Assembly: GCA_934678955.1 (NCBI GenBank)
Contig: CAKUSI010000028.1
Span: forward strand, 1-21,721
Direction of reading: 5' to 3'
DNA from: an uncultured Austwickia sp.
Lineage (GTDB): Bacteria > Actinomycetota > Actinomycetes > Actinomycetales > Dermatophilaceae
Length of the DNA: 21,721 nt
In this document: positions 7,899 to 14,586 of the stretch, piece by piece
Layout of the letters: each line of letters begins with the position of its first letter
How positions within the stretch are numbered: the stretch's first letter is position 1
The notes under the pieces: model-generated
What the model saw: the letters and a program-made list of their open reading frames with translations, nothing else
Told to the model about the DNA's origin: nothing
Database searches by the model: none
Position numbers and translations under genes: made by a program

Positions 7899-9710
7899 TC
7901 AGTCGCCGATGGCTGTTGCCTCACCTATCCCGGCGGTGCCCGGCTGCATGAGCGACTCGACCTCGGCGCGCTGAGCGAGCAGCGTCTCGGCATCTGGCCG
8001 ATGGAGCCAGTAACGCATGGTCGTGATGATCGGTGGCGCGGAGCGCAGCAGCACGAGTGAAGTGCCCTGGGGCAGGGTGCGGATGTCTTCGACCTTCATG
8101 GCCGGAACGCGGCGGATCGAGCGTTGATTCGAGCGCAAGCCGCGCTCGCCGATGGTCACGGACTCAGTCGTCTCGTCGCGTTCGCCGATCAGTGTGGAGA
8201 TGTCGTGGAGGTGCCGTGTGTCCGTCCCGCCGCCGAGCACGATCTTTGTAATGCTCGCGTCCCACATCGCGGTCGCGGCGTCGTCGCCCCAACGACCTCG
8301 CGCCTGGGCGAGCGATTGGAACACGGGCATCACCGTGAGACCCGTGCCGCCGCCCTCCGCCATGAGGACCGGCAGCGAAGGCAGAGGCGCGAGGTTCCCG
8401 ATCTCGTCGAGCGCGAGCAGCACGGGCGGGTCGAGCCGCGCGCCCGACGAGCGCGCGGCGATGCGCCGGGCCGTCTCTACGAGGTCTTCGATGAACGCCG
8501 CGACGAGCGACGAGGACGCCCCGGCTCCGGCTCCTGTCGCCAGCAGGTAGAGCGTGCCGGAGTCGCGCAGGAACGCCTCGGGGTCGAACTGCTCGTCCTC
8601 GCTGGGGCTGACCGCTTCCAGCACCCGCGGATCGGCAAGGGAGGCGAGTGAGAGCGAGACGCCCTGCCAGATTGAGTCGCGCGTGCGCGGGTCGGATTGC
8701 AGCATCCCGTCGAGTGACTCGGCCCATCCGGTCGCGGCCTGGGGGTGCGAGGCGAGAATGGAGACGGCATCCGCCGCAGCCGCGGGGTCGAGCGTCCAGC
8801 GGAAGAGCTCGGCGGGTTGCCGGTGGTCGAGGGCGGCGGCGTGTAGAAGCGCCTGAAGCGCCGTGCGCGTCTTGCCTTCCCAGAATCCGCCGTTCTCGAC
8901 AGAGGGACCGGAGAGCCCGGTTCCCGCGGCGAGACCCGTGCCGCGGATCATCGCCGTCAGGGGCACCTCGCACCCGCGGATCGGTGACCATCGCAGACCC
9001 GCGGGCACACCCGCGGCGAGATGCTGGGGATCGAACACGGAGACCGGACCGCCGCGCGCCTGGCGAGCGCGGAGCGTCGCCGTGAGGTTGTCCGGCCGGG
9101 TCGAGGTCGTGATGACCGCACCGGGCGCGTCGAGGATGGTGTTGATGACGATGTTCGCGCCCTTCCCGGATCTCGGCGGGCCGATGAGGAGTATCGAGTC
9201 CTCGACGGATGTCCACACGCGCTTGCCGCGCGAGGTGCCAAGGAGGTAGCCGACCTGCTCGGGCTTCGGGTCGGTGAGCGAGGGGCGCAGCGTCTTCGCG
9301 CGACGCAGAAGGTCACGTTCGGATGCGGCGCGCTGCACGTCGCGCGCATCGGCGATTCCCTCGATCCGGTTCGGGTCGGCCTTGGTCCGCTTGACCAGCT
9401 CGCGCACCCATCGCCAGATGAACCACGCCGCGGTGCCGATGGCGGCGAGCAGTATTGCGACGGTGATCCAGTAGGCGACGGGGCTGAGCGACGCGGAGCC
9501 GAGTGCCGTGCCGGGGTCATCGGCATGGAAGACCACTCCGACTCCCGCTTCGAGACCCGCCGCGGGCTGGGGCGCGCCCGTGACGAACGCAGCGATGCTT
9601 CCGGCGAAGCGGAGCGCACCGGCCAGCAGCATCGCACCGATGACCGCGCCGAGGGCGAGGTTCGTCAGTTCGTCGCCGAACGCCCCGGCTCGAGGTGACG
9701 AGCTGGTCAT
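7899..9710 (-). CDS. Type IV coupling protein, TraG/VirD4 family
   Basis: This 603-residue protein is the ATPase that docks the DNA-relaxase complex onto the secretion channel. Two membrane segments lie near residues 17-42 and 77-99, then a cytoplasmic P-loop domain with Walker A GPPRSGKG at about 177-184 and Walker B LLALDEIGNLAPL at about 431-443, followed by the C-terminal TraM-binding-like part with QSLAQARGRWG. Length and order match VirD4/TraG proteins of Gram-positive elements. The ATG at 9710 overlaps the upstream stop as ATGA, implying translational coupling. It is separated from the VirB4-type ATPase and channel genes by about 6.6 kb of metal-resistance genes, which is unusual because these genes normally sit together. 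Family assignment is secure. Confidence 0.92.
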   Translation of the reverse strand: MTSSSPRAGAFGDELTNLALGAVIGAMLLAGALRFAGSIAAFVTGAPQPAAGLEAGVGVVFHADDPGTALGSASLSPVAYWITVAILLAAIGTAAWFIWRWVRELVKRTKADPNRIEGIADARDVQRAASERDLLRRAKTLRPSLTDPKPEQVGYLLGTSRGKRVWTSVEDSILLIGPPRSGKGANIVINTILDAPGAVITTSTRPDNLTATLRARQARGGPVSVFDPQHLAAGVPAGLRWSPIRGCEVPLTAMIRGTGLAAGTGLSGPSVENGGFWEGKTRTALQALLHAAALDHRQPAELFRWTLDPAAAADAVSILASHPQAATGWAESLDGMLQSDPRTRDSIWQGVSLSLASLADPRVLEAVSPSEDEQFDPEAFLRDSGTLYLLATGAGAGASSSLVAAFIEDLVETARRIAARSSGARLDPPVLLALDEIGNLAPLPSLPVLMAEGGGTGLTVMPVFQSLAQARGRWGDDAATAMWDASITKIVLGGGTDTRHLHDISTLIGERDETTESVTIGERGLRSNQRSIRRVPAMKVEDIRTLPQGTSLVLLRSAPPIITTMRYWLHRPDAETLLAQRAEVESLMQPGTAGIGEATAIGD

Positions 9711-10294
9711 GTCGGGTGTCCGACGATGCAGGTGCCCGAGACGCGGCCGAGCAGGATGACCTCGTGCGTGGGACTCAGATCGAGCAGACTCGGCTCGACG
9801 AGCGCCCGTGCTGTGCCCCCGCTGTCAGCCCCGGTGTGCCGGACGATGACGGCGACTGCGACCTCCTCACCAGGCACAAAGCCCTCGCCGTTCTGGCATG
9901 GGAGCGGGTGCGCTGGTTCGGTTGCATCTTGCGCAGGGCTGGTCTGGTCGACCGTAGCCGGCGGCTCGGGAAGGGATGAGCCGAGGAATGTGGGATGAAG
10001 CGGAGCCGTCACGATGTCCGTGTAGACCCTCCCGTCGAGTTCGTGCACCACGATGCGCACGGGTGAGTGGCGCTGCTCGACGACCTCGCTGATGATCTGC
10101 GCGAATGAGTGCCGGTGCCACGGCGGGGCGAACGTCGGCGCGCCGAACGGCTCCCCGTCGACGGCGACGCGGAGCGTCGCGTCCGGCTGCACCGTCATCG
10201 TCACGACCGGCAGCACGGGCGGCACGTTCGCAGAGACCTCCCGTTCTGCGCTCTCGGGGCGTGCGAGGCGTCGCCGGGCAAGTGTGATGGCCAT
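9707..10294 (-). CDS. Unknown protein coupled to the type IV coupling protein
   Basis: A 195-residue protein starting MAITLARRRLARP. The N-terminal half has a beta-like segment (VTMTVQPDATLRVAVDGEPF) and a conserved-looking APPWHRHSFAQIISEVVEQR; the second half is Pro-rich and then ends with VILLGRVSGTCIVGHP. No signal peptide, membrane segment or catalytic motif is visible. ATG 10294 is chosen; a TTG at 10309 in frame is the alternative. The stop overlaps the coupling-protein ATG by one ATGA, so the two proteins are probably made together and may act in the same step of transfer. I do not recognise the family. It is the first minus-strand gene after the metal island, so its promoter must lie in 10295-10490 or it depends on readthrough. 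Confidence 0.72.
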   Translation of the reverse strand: MAITLARRRLARPESAEREVSANVPPVLPVVTMTVQPDATLRVAVDGEPFGAPTFAPPWHRHSFAQIISEVVEQRHSPVRIVVHELDGRVYTDIVTAPLHPTFLGSSLPEPPATVDQTSPAQDATEPAHPLPCQNGEGFVPGEEVAVAVIVRHTGADSGGTARALVEPSLLDLSPTHEVILLGRVSGTCIVGHPT

Positions 10295-10489
10295 CTCACG
10301 CTGTCCCAACTGCCGTGAGTTCGCGCGAGTGGTCTCGTCGGGGATGGCTCATGCACACTAGGTGCGCCCGGTGTGCTGGCGCGTTGACGAAGCTCAGCGA
10401 ATCCTCGGAATCGTGCCAGTTGGTTCAGGAATATCGGCGTTCATTCGCCGCTCCTGAACTCGCACCACTCAGGCGCGCCCGCACCCCGG
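10295..10489. other. Boundary region between metal island and coupling-protein genes
   Basis: About 195 bases without a credible gene. It contains two inverted repeats: GCACAC/GTGTGC (10353-10358 and 10371-10376) and a stronger two-part hairpin at 10423-10459. It must include the start region of the 195-residue gene and the 3' end of the cmtR-CDF transcript. I see no transposon end or target duplication in it. Confidence 0.4.
10423..10459. repeat. Nested inverted repeat (hairpin)
   Basis: Outer arms GTTCAGGA (10423-10430) and TCCTGAAC (10452-10459) pair perfectly over 8 bases, and inner arms CGGCG (10435-10439) and CGCCG (10446-10450) pair over 5 with a 6-base loop. It could be a factor-independent-like terminator for the minus-strand cmtR-CDF unit, although no T-run follows on either strand, or a protein-binding site near the start of the next gene. 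The structure is clear; the role is not. Confidence 0.55.
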
Positions 10490-10754
10490 CTACCCGACGT
10501 TTAGCGCGGCGATCTGTTCCGGCGTGCCAGTGACGATGAGTCGCAGCAGGTGCTCTCAGCCGCGACGAGCTCTCGGAGGCGTCGGATGGAGTTATCGACC
10601 TTGGCGTAGTGGATGGTCAGGCGAGTATCGGTGCGCTCGGTCTCGAGTGCGTAGTCCTCGTCGAACGCTCGCGACTTCTCCACCTGCGCCTTGCCGGCAG
10701 CCGGGGGAGGGTGCAGGCGATCGGCAGGCCGTTCAGCGGGCCGACGTGCGTCAA
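10490..10754 (-). pseudogene. Decayed small CC-motif gene after the cmtR-CDF pair
   Basis: Pieces of one small protein appear in three consecutive stretches. A TTG start at 10754, overlapping the CDF stop and preceded by GAGGAGG about 7 bases upstream, gives THVGPLNGLPIACTLP. The frame then jumps at a run of five C, consistent with loss of one base, to PPAAGKAQVEKSRAFDEDYA and on to RRLRELVAAESTCC. After the CC the frame changes again to LIVTGTPEQIAALNVG and a TAG at 10490-10492. In intact relatives, as I recall them, a segment of roughly 10-15 residues follows ..E..CC.F before the LtVtg.pe tail, so an internal deletion is likely here. The family is a small Cys-containing protein of unknown function seen near metal loci; that is memory, not a search. 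Confidence 0.6.
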
Positions 10755-11410
10755 GGGGTGGCCTCCTCATGGTCGAGGTCTTCGAGGACCTCGAAGGGGG
10801 ATTCGATGTCGCCACGCCATGCTTCGATGCCTTCCCGGATCGCGAGGACCGCGACGACGAGCGCGGCGACGGAGTCCGCCCACGCCCACCCGAACAGGCT
10901 GTTCAGCAGCAGACCGATGAGGACGGTGCCGGAGAGGTAGATGCACAGCAGGAGCTGCTTGGCGTCGGCCTGCACGCTCTTGGAGCCGAGCTCGCGGCCG
11001 GTGCGGAACTCGAACCACGCCAGCACAGGCATCACGATCAAGCTCGCGACCGCGATCCCAATGCCCACCGGGCTGTGATCCGGCTCACGGACCCCGGTGA
11101 GGCCGAGGATCGCGTCGACGATGACGTAGGCGGCGAGGGCGAAGAACGCGATCCCGATGATCCGGACGGTGACCTTCTCCCATCGCTCGGGGTCCTTGCG
11201 GGTGAACTGCCAGGCGATCGCGGCGGCGGAGGCGACCTCGATCACCGAGTCCAGACCGAACCCGATCAGCGCCGCCGACGAGGCGACCGCCCCGGCGGAG
11301 AGGGCGATGACCGCCTCGATGACGTTCCAGGTGATCGTGAAGAAGACGATGAACTTCACCCGACCGTGCAGTCGGGTCCGGCGCTCGTCGGTCAGCGTCG
11401 CCGTGCTCAT
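10751..11410 (-). CDS. Cation diffusion facilitator-type transporter (compact form)
   Basis: A 219-residue membrane protein starting MSTATLTDERR. About five to six hydrophobic segments are visible, with Asp-containing motifs GFGLDSVIE (about residue 52) and GWAWADSVAALVV (about 185), which correspond to the metal-site Asp residues of the short cation-transporter/TMEM163-like branch. It lacks the His-rich loop and HxxxD motifs of the other CDF gene in this window. Likely role: proton-driven export of a divalent metal from the cytoplasm. ATG 11410 overlaps the cmtR stop as ATGA, so regulator and transporter are translationally coupled. In Mycobacterium tuberculosis CmtR controls a P-type ATPase (cmtA), so pairing with a CDF-like protein implies the same Cd/Pb signal driving a different pump; this is inference. 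Confidence 0.85.
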   Translation of the reverse strand: MSTATLTDERRTRLHGRVKFIVFFTITWNVIEAVIALSAGAVASSAALIGFGLDSVIEVASAAAIAWQFTRKDPERWEKVTVRIIGIAFFALAAYVIVDAILGLTGVREPDHSPVGIGIAVASLIVMPVLAWFEFRTGRELGSKSVQADAKQLLLCIYLSGTVLIGLLLNSLFGWAWADSVAALVVAVLAIREGIEAWRGDIESPFEVLEDLDHEEATP

Positions 11411-11769
11411 CCGGCGATGGCCTCGGTGTCGCAGCAGCCCGGGACCGTGCACGCCGGGTCCAGGCACGGCGCGCTCTCGTCCACCGCGAGCGTCACGTCC
11501 ACGAGTGCAACGAGCGCCGTGGCCAGGTGCGGGTCGGCGATTTCATACCGGGTCTGCCGGCCCTCAGGATCGGCGACGACGATCCCGCAACCGCGCAGAC
11601 AGGCCAGGTGGTTCGAGACGTTAGTGCGGGTCAGGTCCAGGTCGCGGGCGAGCTTCGCCGGGTAGCCGGGCTGCTCCAGAAGCGACAGCAGGATGCGGGA
11701 GCGGGTCGGGTCGGCCATCGCCCGGCCGAGCCGGTTCATCACGTCCACCCGCGAAGTAAGAGTCAGCAT
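11407..11769 (-). CDS. cmtR: CmtR-type Cd(II)/Pb(II)-sensing ArsR/SmtB repressor
   Basis: A 120-residue winged-helix repressor. The helix-turn-helix region is LARDLDLTRTNVSNHLACLR. Cys57 and Cys61 in ACLRGC and Cys102 in APCLD fall at the same numbers as the three cysteines that bind Cd/Pb in M. tuberculosis CmtR (Cys57, Cys61, Cys102), and the opening MLT and the GRALADPTR-like segment also match. The tail CLDPACTVPGCC adds extra cysteines that could tune metal binding. Known family behaviour: bound to the operator without metal, released by Cd or Pb. ATG 11769 lies 6 bases after a TATGGT box on the minus strand, which suggests a leaderless mRNA. It precedes and overlaps the CDF-type gene and is divergent from the ACR3-like gene, so one operator may serve both directions. 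Confidence 0.9.
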   Translation of the reverse strand: MLTLTSRVDVMNRLGRAMADPTRSRILLSLLEQPGYPAKLARDLDLTRTNVSNHLACLRGCGIVVADPEGRQTRYEIADPHLATALVALVDVTLAVDESAPCLDPACTVPGCCDTEAIAG

Positions 11770-11822
11770 GTAATGACCATACAGTGAATGATGACCTATT
11801 GAAGGCTGTGAAGATAGGAGCT
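11770..11822. promoter_or_regulatory. Divergent promoter/operator between cmtR and the ACR3-like gene
   Basis: Only 53 bases separate the two starts. On the minus strand TATGGT (11776-11781) is 6 bases from the cmtR ATG, which would put the transcript start on the start codon. On the plus strand TACAGT (11780-11785) is a candidate -10 giving a leader of about 30 bases. The two boxes overlap, so one bound repressor could block both. TGACC occurs twice as a direct repeat (near 11774 and 11791), a possible operator element. Recognisable -35 boxes are weak. CmtR binding here is inferred from position. Confidence 0.5.
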
Positions 11823-12860
11823 ATGCGAGCGGTTGCGGAGTGGATGGAGCGGCACCAAGTGACGCTCTACCTGGCCGCGCTCGTCGTGGGCGCCGCGGTC
11901 GGCCTCCTCGCCCCCGTCGTCGCGCATCCGGCGGAGTTCGCGATCAGCCCCGTGCTCGGGCTGCTGCTCTACGCCACCTTCCTCGGGGTGCCGTTCACCA
12001 AGATCGGGCAGGCGTTCCGCGACTGGCGCTTCCTTGCCACGGTCCTGGTCGTGAACTTCGTCCTCGTGCCCGTCGTGGTGTTCGTTCTTTCGCGGATCGT
12101 CGCCCACGACCAGGTGCTGCTGGTGGGGGTGCTGTTCGTGCTACTGACCCCGTGCGTGGACTACGTCATCGTGTTCACCGGCATCGCGGGCGGCGCGAAG
12201 GACCGACTGCTCGCTGCCGCCCCGATCTTGATGCTCGGTCAGATGCTCCTGCTGCCGCTCTACCTGCTGCTGTTCGTCGGTCCCGAGTTCGTCGAGGCCA
12301 TCGACCTCGCCCCATTCGTCGAAGCGTTCGTGCTGCTCATCGTCCTGCCGCTTGTCGCGGCCGGACTCACTCAGCTCGCCGCCGCGCGCACCCGCAGGGG
12401 AGCCGCGGTGCAGGAGGTCGTGCTGGGGGCGATGGTGCCGCTGATGATGCTCACCCTCGCCGTCGTCGTCGCCTCCCAGATCGCCGGGGTCGGTCAGCAA
12501 CTCGGTGCGCTCTTGCTCGCCATCCCCGTCTACGTCCTGTTCGCCGCGGTCATGGTCCCGATCGGCGCCGCAACCGGCAAGGTCGCCGGCCTGGACGTGC
12601 CGGCGCGCAGGGCGATCGTGTTCAGCGGCACGACCCGCAACTCCCTCGTCGTGCTCCCCCTCGTTCTGGCCCTGCCCGCCGCGTTCGACCTTGCCCCGCT
12701 CGTGGTGGTCACCCAGACCCTCGTCGAGCTCATCGTCATGGTCATCTTCGTCCGCCTCATCCCACGCCTCATCCCGACCCGAGCGTCGGAACCCGTTATC
12801 GCATGGGCCCGCCACCTCCGCGTCCTCGATCCCGACCTTCGCCCGGAGGACGTGCAATAA
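11823..12860 (+). CDS. ACR3/BASS-family transporter, likely arsenite efflux
   Basis: A 345-residue, very hydrophobic protein with about ten membrane segments, the length and pattern of ACR3 arsenite exporters and related bile-acid:sodium symporters. The segment LLTPCVDYVIVFT (about residue 107) contains the Cys of the ACR3 signature, which in studied ACR3 proteins is needed for As(III) export, and a second conserved-type segment GTTRNSLVVLPLVLALP lies near residue 278. I chose ATG 11823; AGGAG lies only 2 bases before it, so ATG 11847 or GTG 11784 (358 residues) are possible. The neighbours are cmtR on the other strand and kmtR 7 bases after its stop, so it probably shares a transcript with kmtR and the His-rich CDF gene. 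Arsenite as substrate is likely but unproven, since no arsenic-type ArsR or ArsC is nearby. Confidence 0.82.
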   Translation: MRAVAEWMERHQVTLYLAALVVGAAVGLLAPVVAHPAEFAISPVLGLLLYATFLGVPFTKIGQAFRDWRFLATVLVVNFVLVPVVVFVLSRIVAHDQVLLVGVLFVLLTPCVDYVIVFTGIAGGAKDRLLAAAPILMLGQMLLLPLYLLLFVGPEFVEAIDLAPFVEAFVLLIVLPLVAAGLTQLAAARTRRGAAVQEVVLGAMVPLMMLTLAVVVASQIAGVGQQLGALLLAIPVYVLFAAVMVPIGAATGKVAGLDVPARRAIVFSGTTRNSLVVLPLVLALPAAFDLAPLVVVTQTLVELIVMVIFVRLIPRLIPTRASEPVIAWARHLRVLDPDLRPEDVQ

Positions 12861-12861
12861 T
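12856..12861 (+). promoter_or_regulatory. Candidate -10 box for a leaderless kmtR transcript
   Basis: AATAAT matches the -10 consensus at five of six bases, rare in this GC-rich region, and ends 6 bases before the kmtR GTG, placing the transcript start at the start codon. A GGAGGA at 12845-12850 is 17 bases upstream, too far for a normal ribosome site, which supports leaderless start. The possible -35 (CCGACC near 12832) is weak. Confidence 0.38.
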
Positions 12862-12867
12862 CTGCGT

Positions 12868-13230
12868 GTGGATGCAGATAAGAAGATTTGCGGGCTGAGC
12901 CCGGACAGCCAGTTCGTCGAACTCGCCGTCGAGGTCTTCGCGATGCTCGCCGACGCGACCCGGGTGCGGATCATCCTCGCGCTGCGCGCGGCCGACGAGC
13001 TCTCGGTTAACCAGCTCGCCGAGACCGTCGATAAGTCCCCGGCGGCGGTCTCGCAGCATCTCGCGAAGCTGAGACTGGCGCGGATCGTCGCGACTCGGCA
13101 GGAAGGACAACGGGTCTTCTACCGGCTCGAGAACGAGCACGCCTCTCAGCTCGTCTCGGACGCGATCTTCCAGGCCGAGCACTCCCTGGGCGGTACCCCT
13201 CGTCACCACCACGGAACGGATGAGGCATGA
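12868..13230 (+). CDS. kmtR: KmtR-type Ni(II)/Co(II)-sensing ArsR/SmtB repressor
   Basis: A 120-residue winged-helix repressor. The recognition region is LAETVDKSPAAVSQHLAKLR. The C-terminal part carries ENEH, QAEH and PRHHH, giving His91, Glu104, His105, His113 and His114; the same spacing as the reported Ni/Co ligands of M. tuberculosis KmtR (His88, Glu101, His102, His110, His111). The segment VEVFAMLADATRV also matches KmtR closely. In Mycobacterium KmtR represses itself and a CDF transporter, and here the next gene is a CDF transporter overlapped by ATGA, so the regulator-target pair is preserved. The only start available in frame after the upstream gene is GTG 12868. N-terminal Cys8 is an extra possible ligand. 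The metal specificity is inferred from the shared ligands. Confidence 0.9.
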   Translation: MDADKKICGLSPDSQFVELAVEVFAMLADATRVRIILALRAADELSVNQLAETVDKSPAAVSQHLAKLRLARIVATRQEGQRVFYRLENEHASQLVSDAIFQAEHSLGGTPRHHHGTDEA

Positions 13231-14252
13231 CCGCGCACACCCACGACTTCCCGCACGAGCACGAGCACGACGGTCACACGCACGCCCGCGGCGGGCACTC
13301 GCTTGGCGGGCACGAGCACCCGACCGGGTTCAGGGGCTTCCTCTACGGGATTTTCGTGCCCCACTCACACGATGCGTCGGACTCGATCGACAACGCCCTG
13401 GAGGCCAACACGGAGGGCATCCGGGCGCTGAAGATCAGCCTCGTCGTGCTACTGGTCACCACCGTCCTGCAGGCGGTGATCGTGGCGTTCTCCGGATCGG
13501 TCGCGCTGCTTGCGGACACGATCCACAACTTCTCTGACGCGCTCACCGCGGTCCCGCTCTGGATCGCGTTCGCCCTGTCCCGCCGCGCGGCGACCCGCCG
13601 CTACACCTACGGCTACAACCGCGCTGAGGACCTCGCGGGCTTGTTCATCGTGTTGATGATCGCCCTGTCCGCGGTGCTCGCCGCCTGGCAGGCCATCGAC
13701 CGTATCATCAACCCCCAACCCATCGGCTACCTCGCATGGGTCATCGCCGCCGGCGTTGTCGGCTTCCTCGGCAACGAGGCCGTCGCGATCTACCGCATCG
13801 GTGTCGGCCGCAAGATCGGCTCCGCCGCCCTCGTCGCCGACGGCATCCACGCCCGCACCGACGGATTCACCTCCCTCGCCGTCGTGATCGGCGGCATCGG
13901 CGTGCTCCTTGGCTTCCCCCTCGCCGACCCGATCGTCGGTCTGGTGATCTCCGCGATGATCGTCGTCCTCCTGATCGGCACTGTTCGCTCCGTCGGCCGA
14001 CGACTCATGGACGGCATCGAACCCGAACTCCTCGACAAGGCCGAGCATGCCCTCGAGCACGTCCCCGAAGTCATCGGCATCGACCACGTCCGGCTCCGCT
14101 GGATCGGCCACCGACTCCATGGCGAAGCCGTCATACGCATTCCGGACGTCTCGCTCGCCGAGGCGAACAGGATCGCGGGCGCCGCCGAGGACTCGGTCAA
14201 GCGGCACCTGCCCAAAGTCGACGACATGTCCATCCGCACTCTCGCCCGATAA
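13227..14252 (+). CDS. His-rich CDF-family divalent cation exporter
   Basis: A 341-residue cation diffusion facilitator, expected to export Ni, Co or Zn using the proton gradient. The first 50 residues hold many His (HTHDFPHEHEHDGHTH and HSHD), a likely cytoplasmic metal-binding extension. Six membrane segments follow between about 68 and 260. Metal-site motifs are HNFSD (His100, Asp104) and HARTD (His208, Asp212), the two HxxxD pairs of this family. A C-terminal cytoplasmic domain (about 265-341, ending VDDMSIRTLAR) is the usual dimerising ferredoxin-like domain. Its ATG overlaps the kmtR stop (ATGA). The pairing mirrors mycobacterial KmtR with its CDF target, so Ni/Co export is the best guess. 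The membrane and motif evidence is strong. Confidence 0.92.
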   Translation: MTAHTHDFPHEHEHDGHTHARGGHSLGGHEHPTGFRGFLYGIFVPHSHDASDSIDNALEANTEGIRALKISLVVLLVTTVLQAVIVAFSGSVALLADTIHNFSDALTAVPLWIAFALSRRAATRRYTYGYNRAEDLAGLFIVLMIALSAVLAAWQAIDRIINPQPIGYLAWVIAAGVVGFLGNEAVAIYRIGVGRKIGSAALVADGIHARTDGFTSLAVVIGGIGVLLGFPLADPIVGLVISAMIVVLLIGTVRSVGRRLMDGIEPELLDKAEHALEHVPEVIGIDHVRLRWIGHRLHGEAVIRIPDVSLAEANRIAGAAEDSVKRHLPKVDDMSIRTLAR

Positions 14253-14272
14253 CCCCCGCCCCGCCAGGCAGA

Positions 14273-14319
14273 AACTCACGGGTCCAGATAGGCTGAAACC
14301 GGCCCCGAGACCGTGAGTT
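14273..14319. terminator. Inverted repeat between convergent CDF and merB remnant
   Basis: AACTCACGG (14273-14281) and CCGTGAGTT (14311-14319) are perfect 9-base inverted arms with a 29-base loop, lying between two convergent genes. The position suits a two-way terminator, but there is no T-run and the loop is long. It may instead be a leftover of the event that truncated merB, since the right arm lies about 7 bases beyond the new merB stop. Confidence 0.4.
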
Positions 14320-14325
14320 CCCGGC

Positions 14326-14552
14326 CTACTCGGATTCAAGAATCGTGAACTTGTCGTCGTATTCGGTGTCGGGAACCTCGGCGAGCGCGGCCTGCACTTC
14401 GTCGGCGGTCCGCCCCGTGGCGGTCGCCAGATCGGCGATGGTGACAGGTTCGCCTTCGGCGAGGAGCTTCAGAAGGGGAGCCAGAGCCAGGTTTCCAGCC
14501 CGGTCTCAGCAGTGGCGAGGCGGTCGGTGATCGCGGCGGGTTCGTTGGTCAT
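14326..14552 (-). pseudogene. merB: Frameshifted, truncated merB (alkylmercury lyase)
   Basis: The ATG at 14552 has AAAGGA about 8 bases upstream and gives MTNEPAAITDRLATAETG, then runs to a TGA after WLWLPF. The adjacent frame continues as NLALAPLLKLLAEGEPVTIA and then DLATATGRTADEVQAALAEV and PDTEYDD, which matches the N-terminal helix-turn-helix-like domain of MerB. The reading frame must therefore have shifted around codon 18-20. After EYDD the sequence becomes KFTILESE and stops at 14326-14328, so the catalytic domain with its essential Cys pair and Asp is gone (intact MerB is usually about 200 residues or more). It lies directly after merA with 34 bases between, the usual merA-merB order. 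Organomercury cleavage is therefore not expected from this locus. Confidence 0.72.
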
Positions 14553-14586
14553 TCTCTTTTCCTTTCAGATGGATCTGGTGATGCGC

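Noticed and set aside
10313..14319. The 10-mer CCGTGAGTTC at 10313 and 14311, with a partial inverted copy at 14273, as mobile-element ends
   Set aside because: The match is too short, with no flanking similarity or transposase, so chance is a fair explanation.
12141..14339. Antisense frames opposite the ACR3-like and CDF genes
   Set aside because: They are Asp/Glu/Gly-rich shadows of membrane-protein codons; the sense genes have clear families and motifs.
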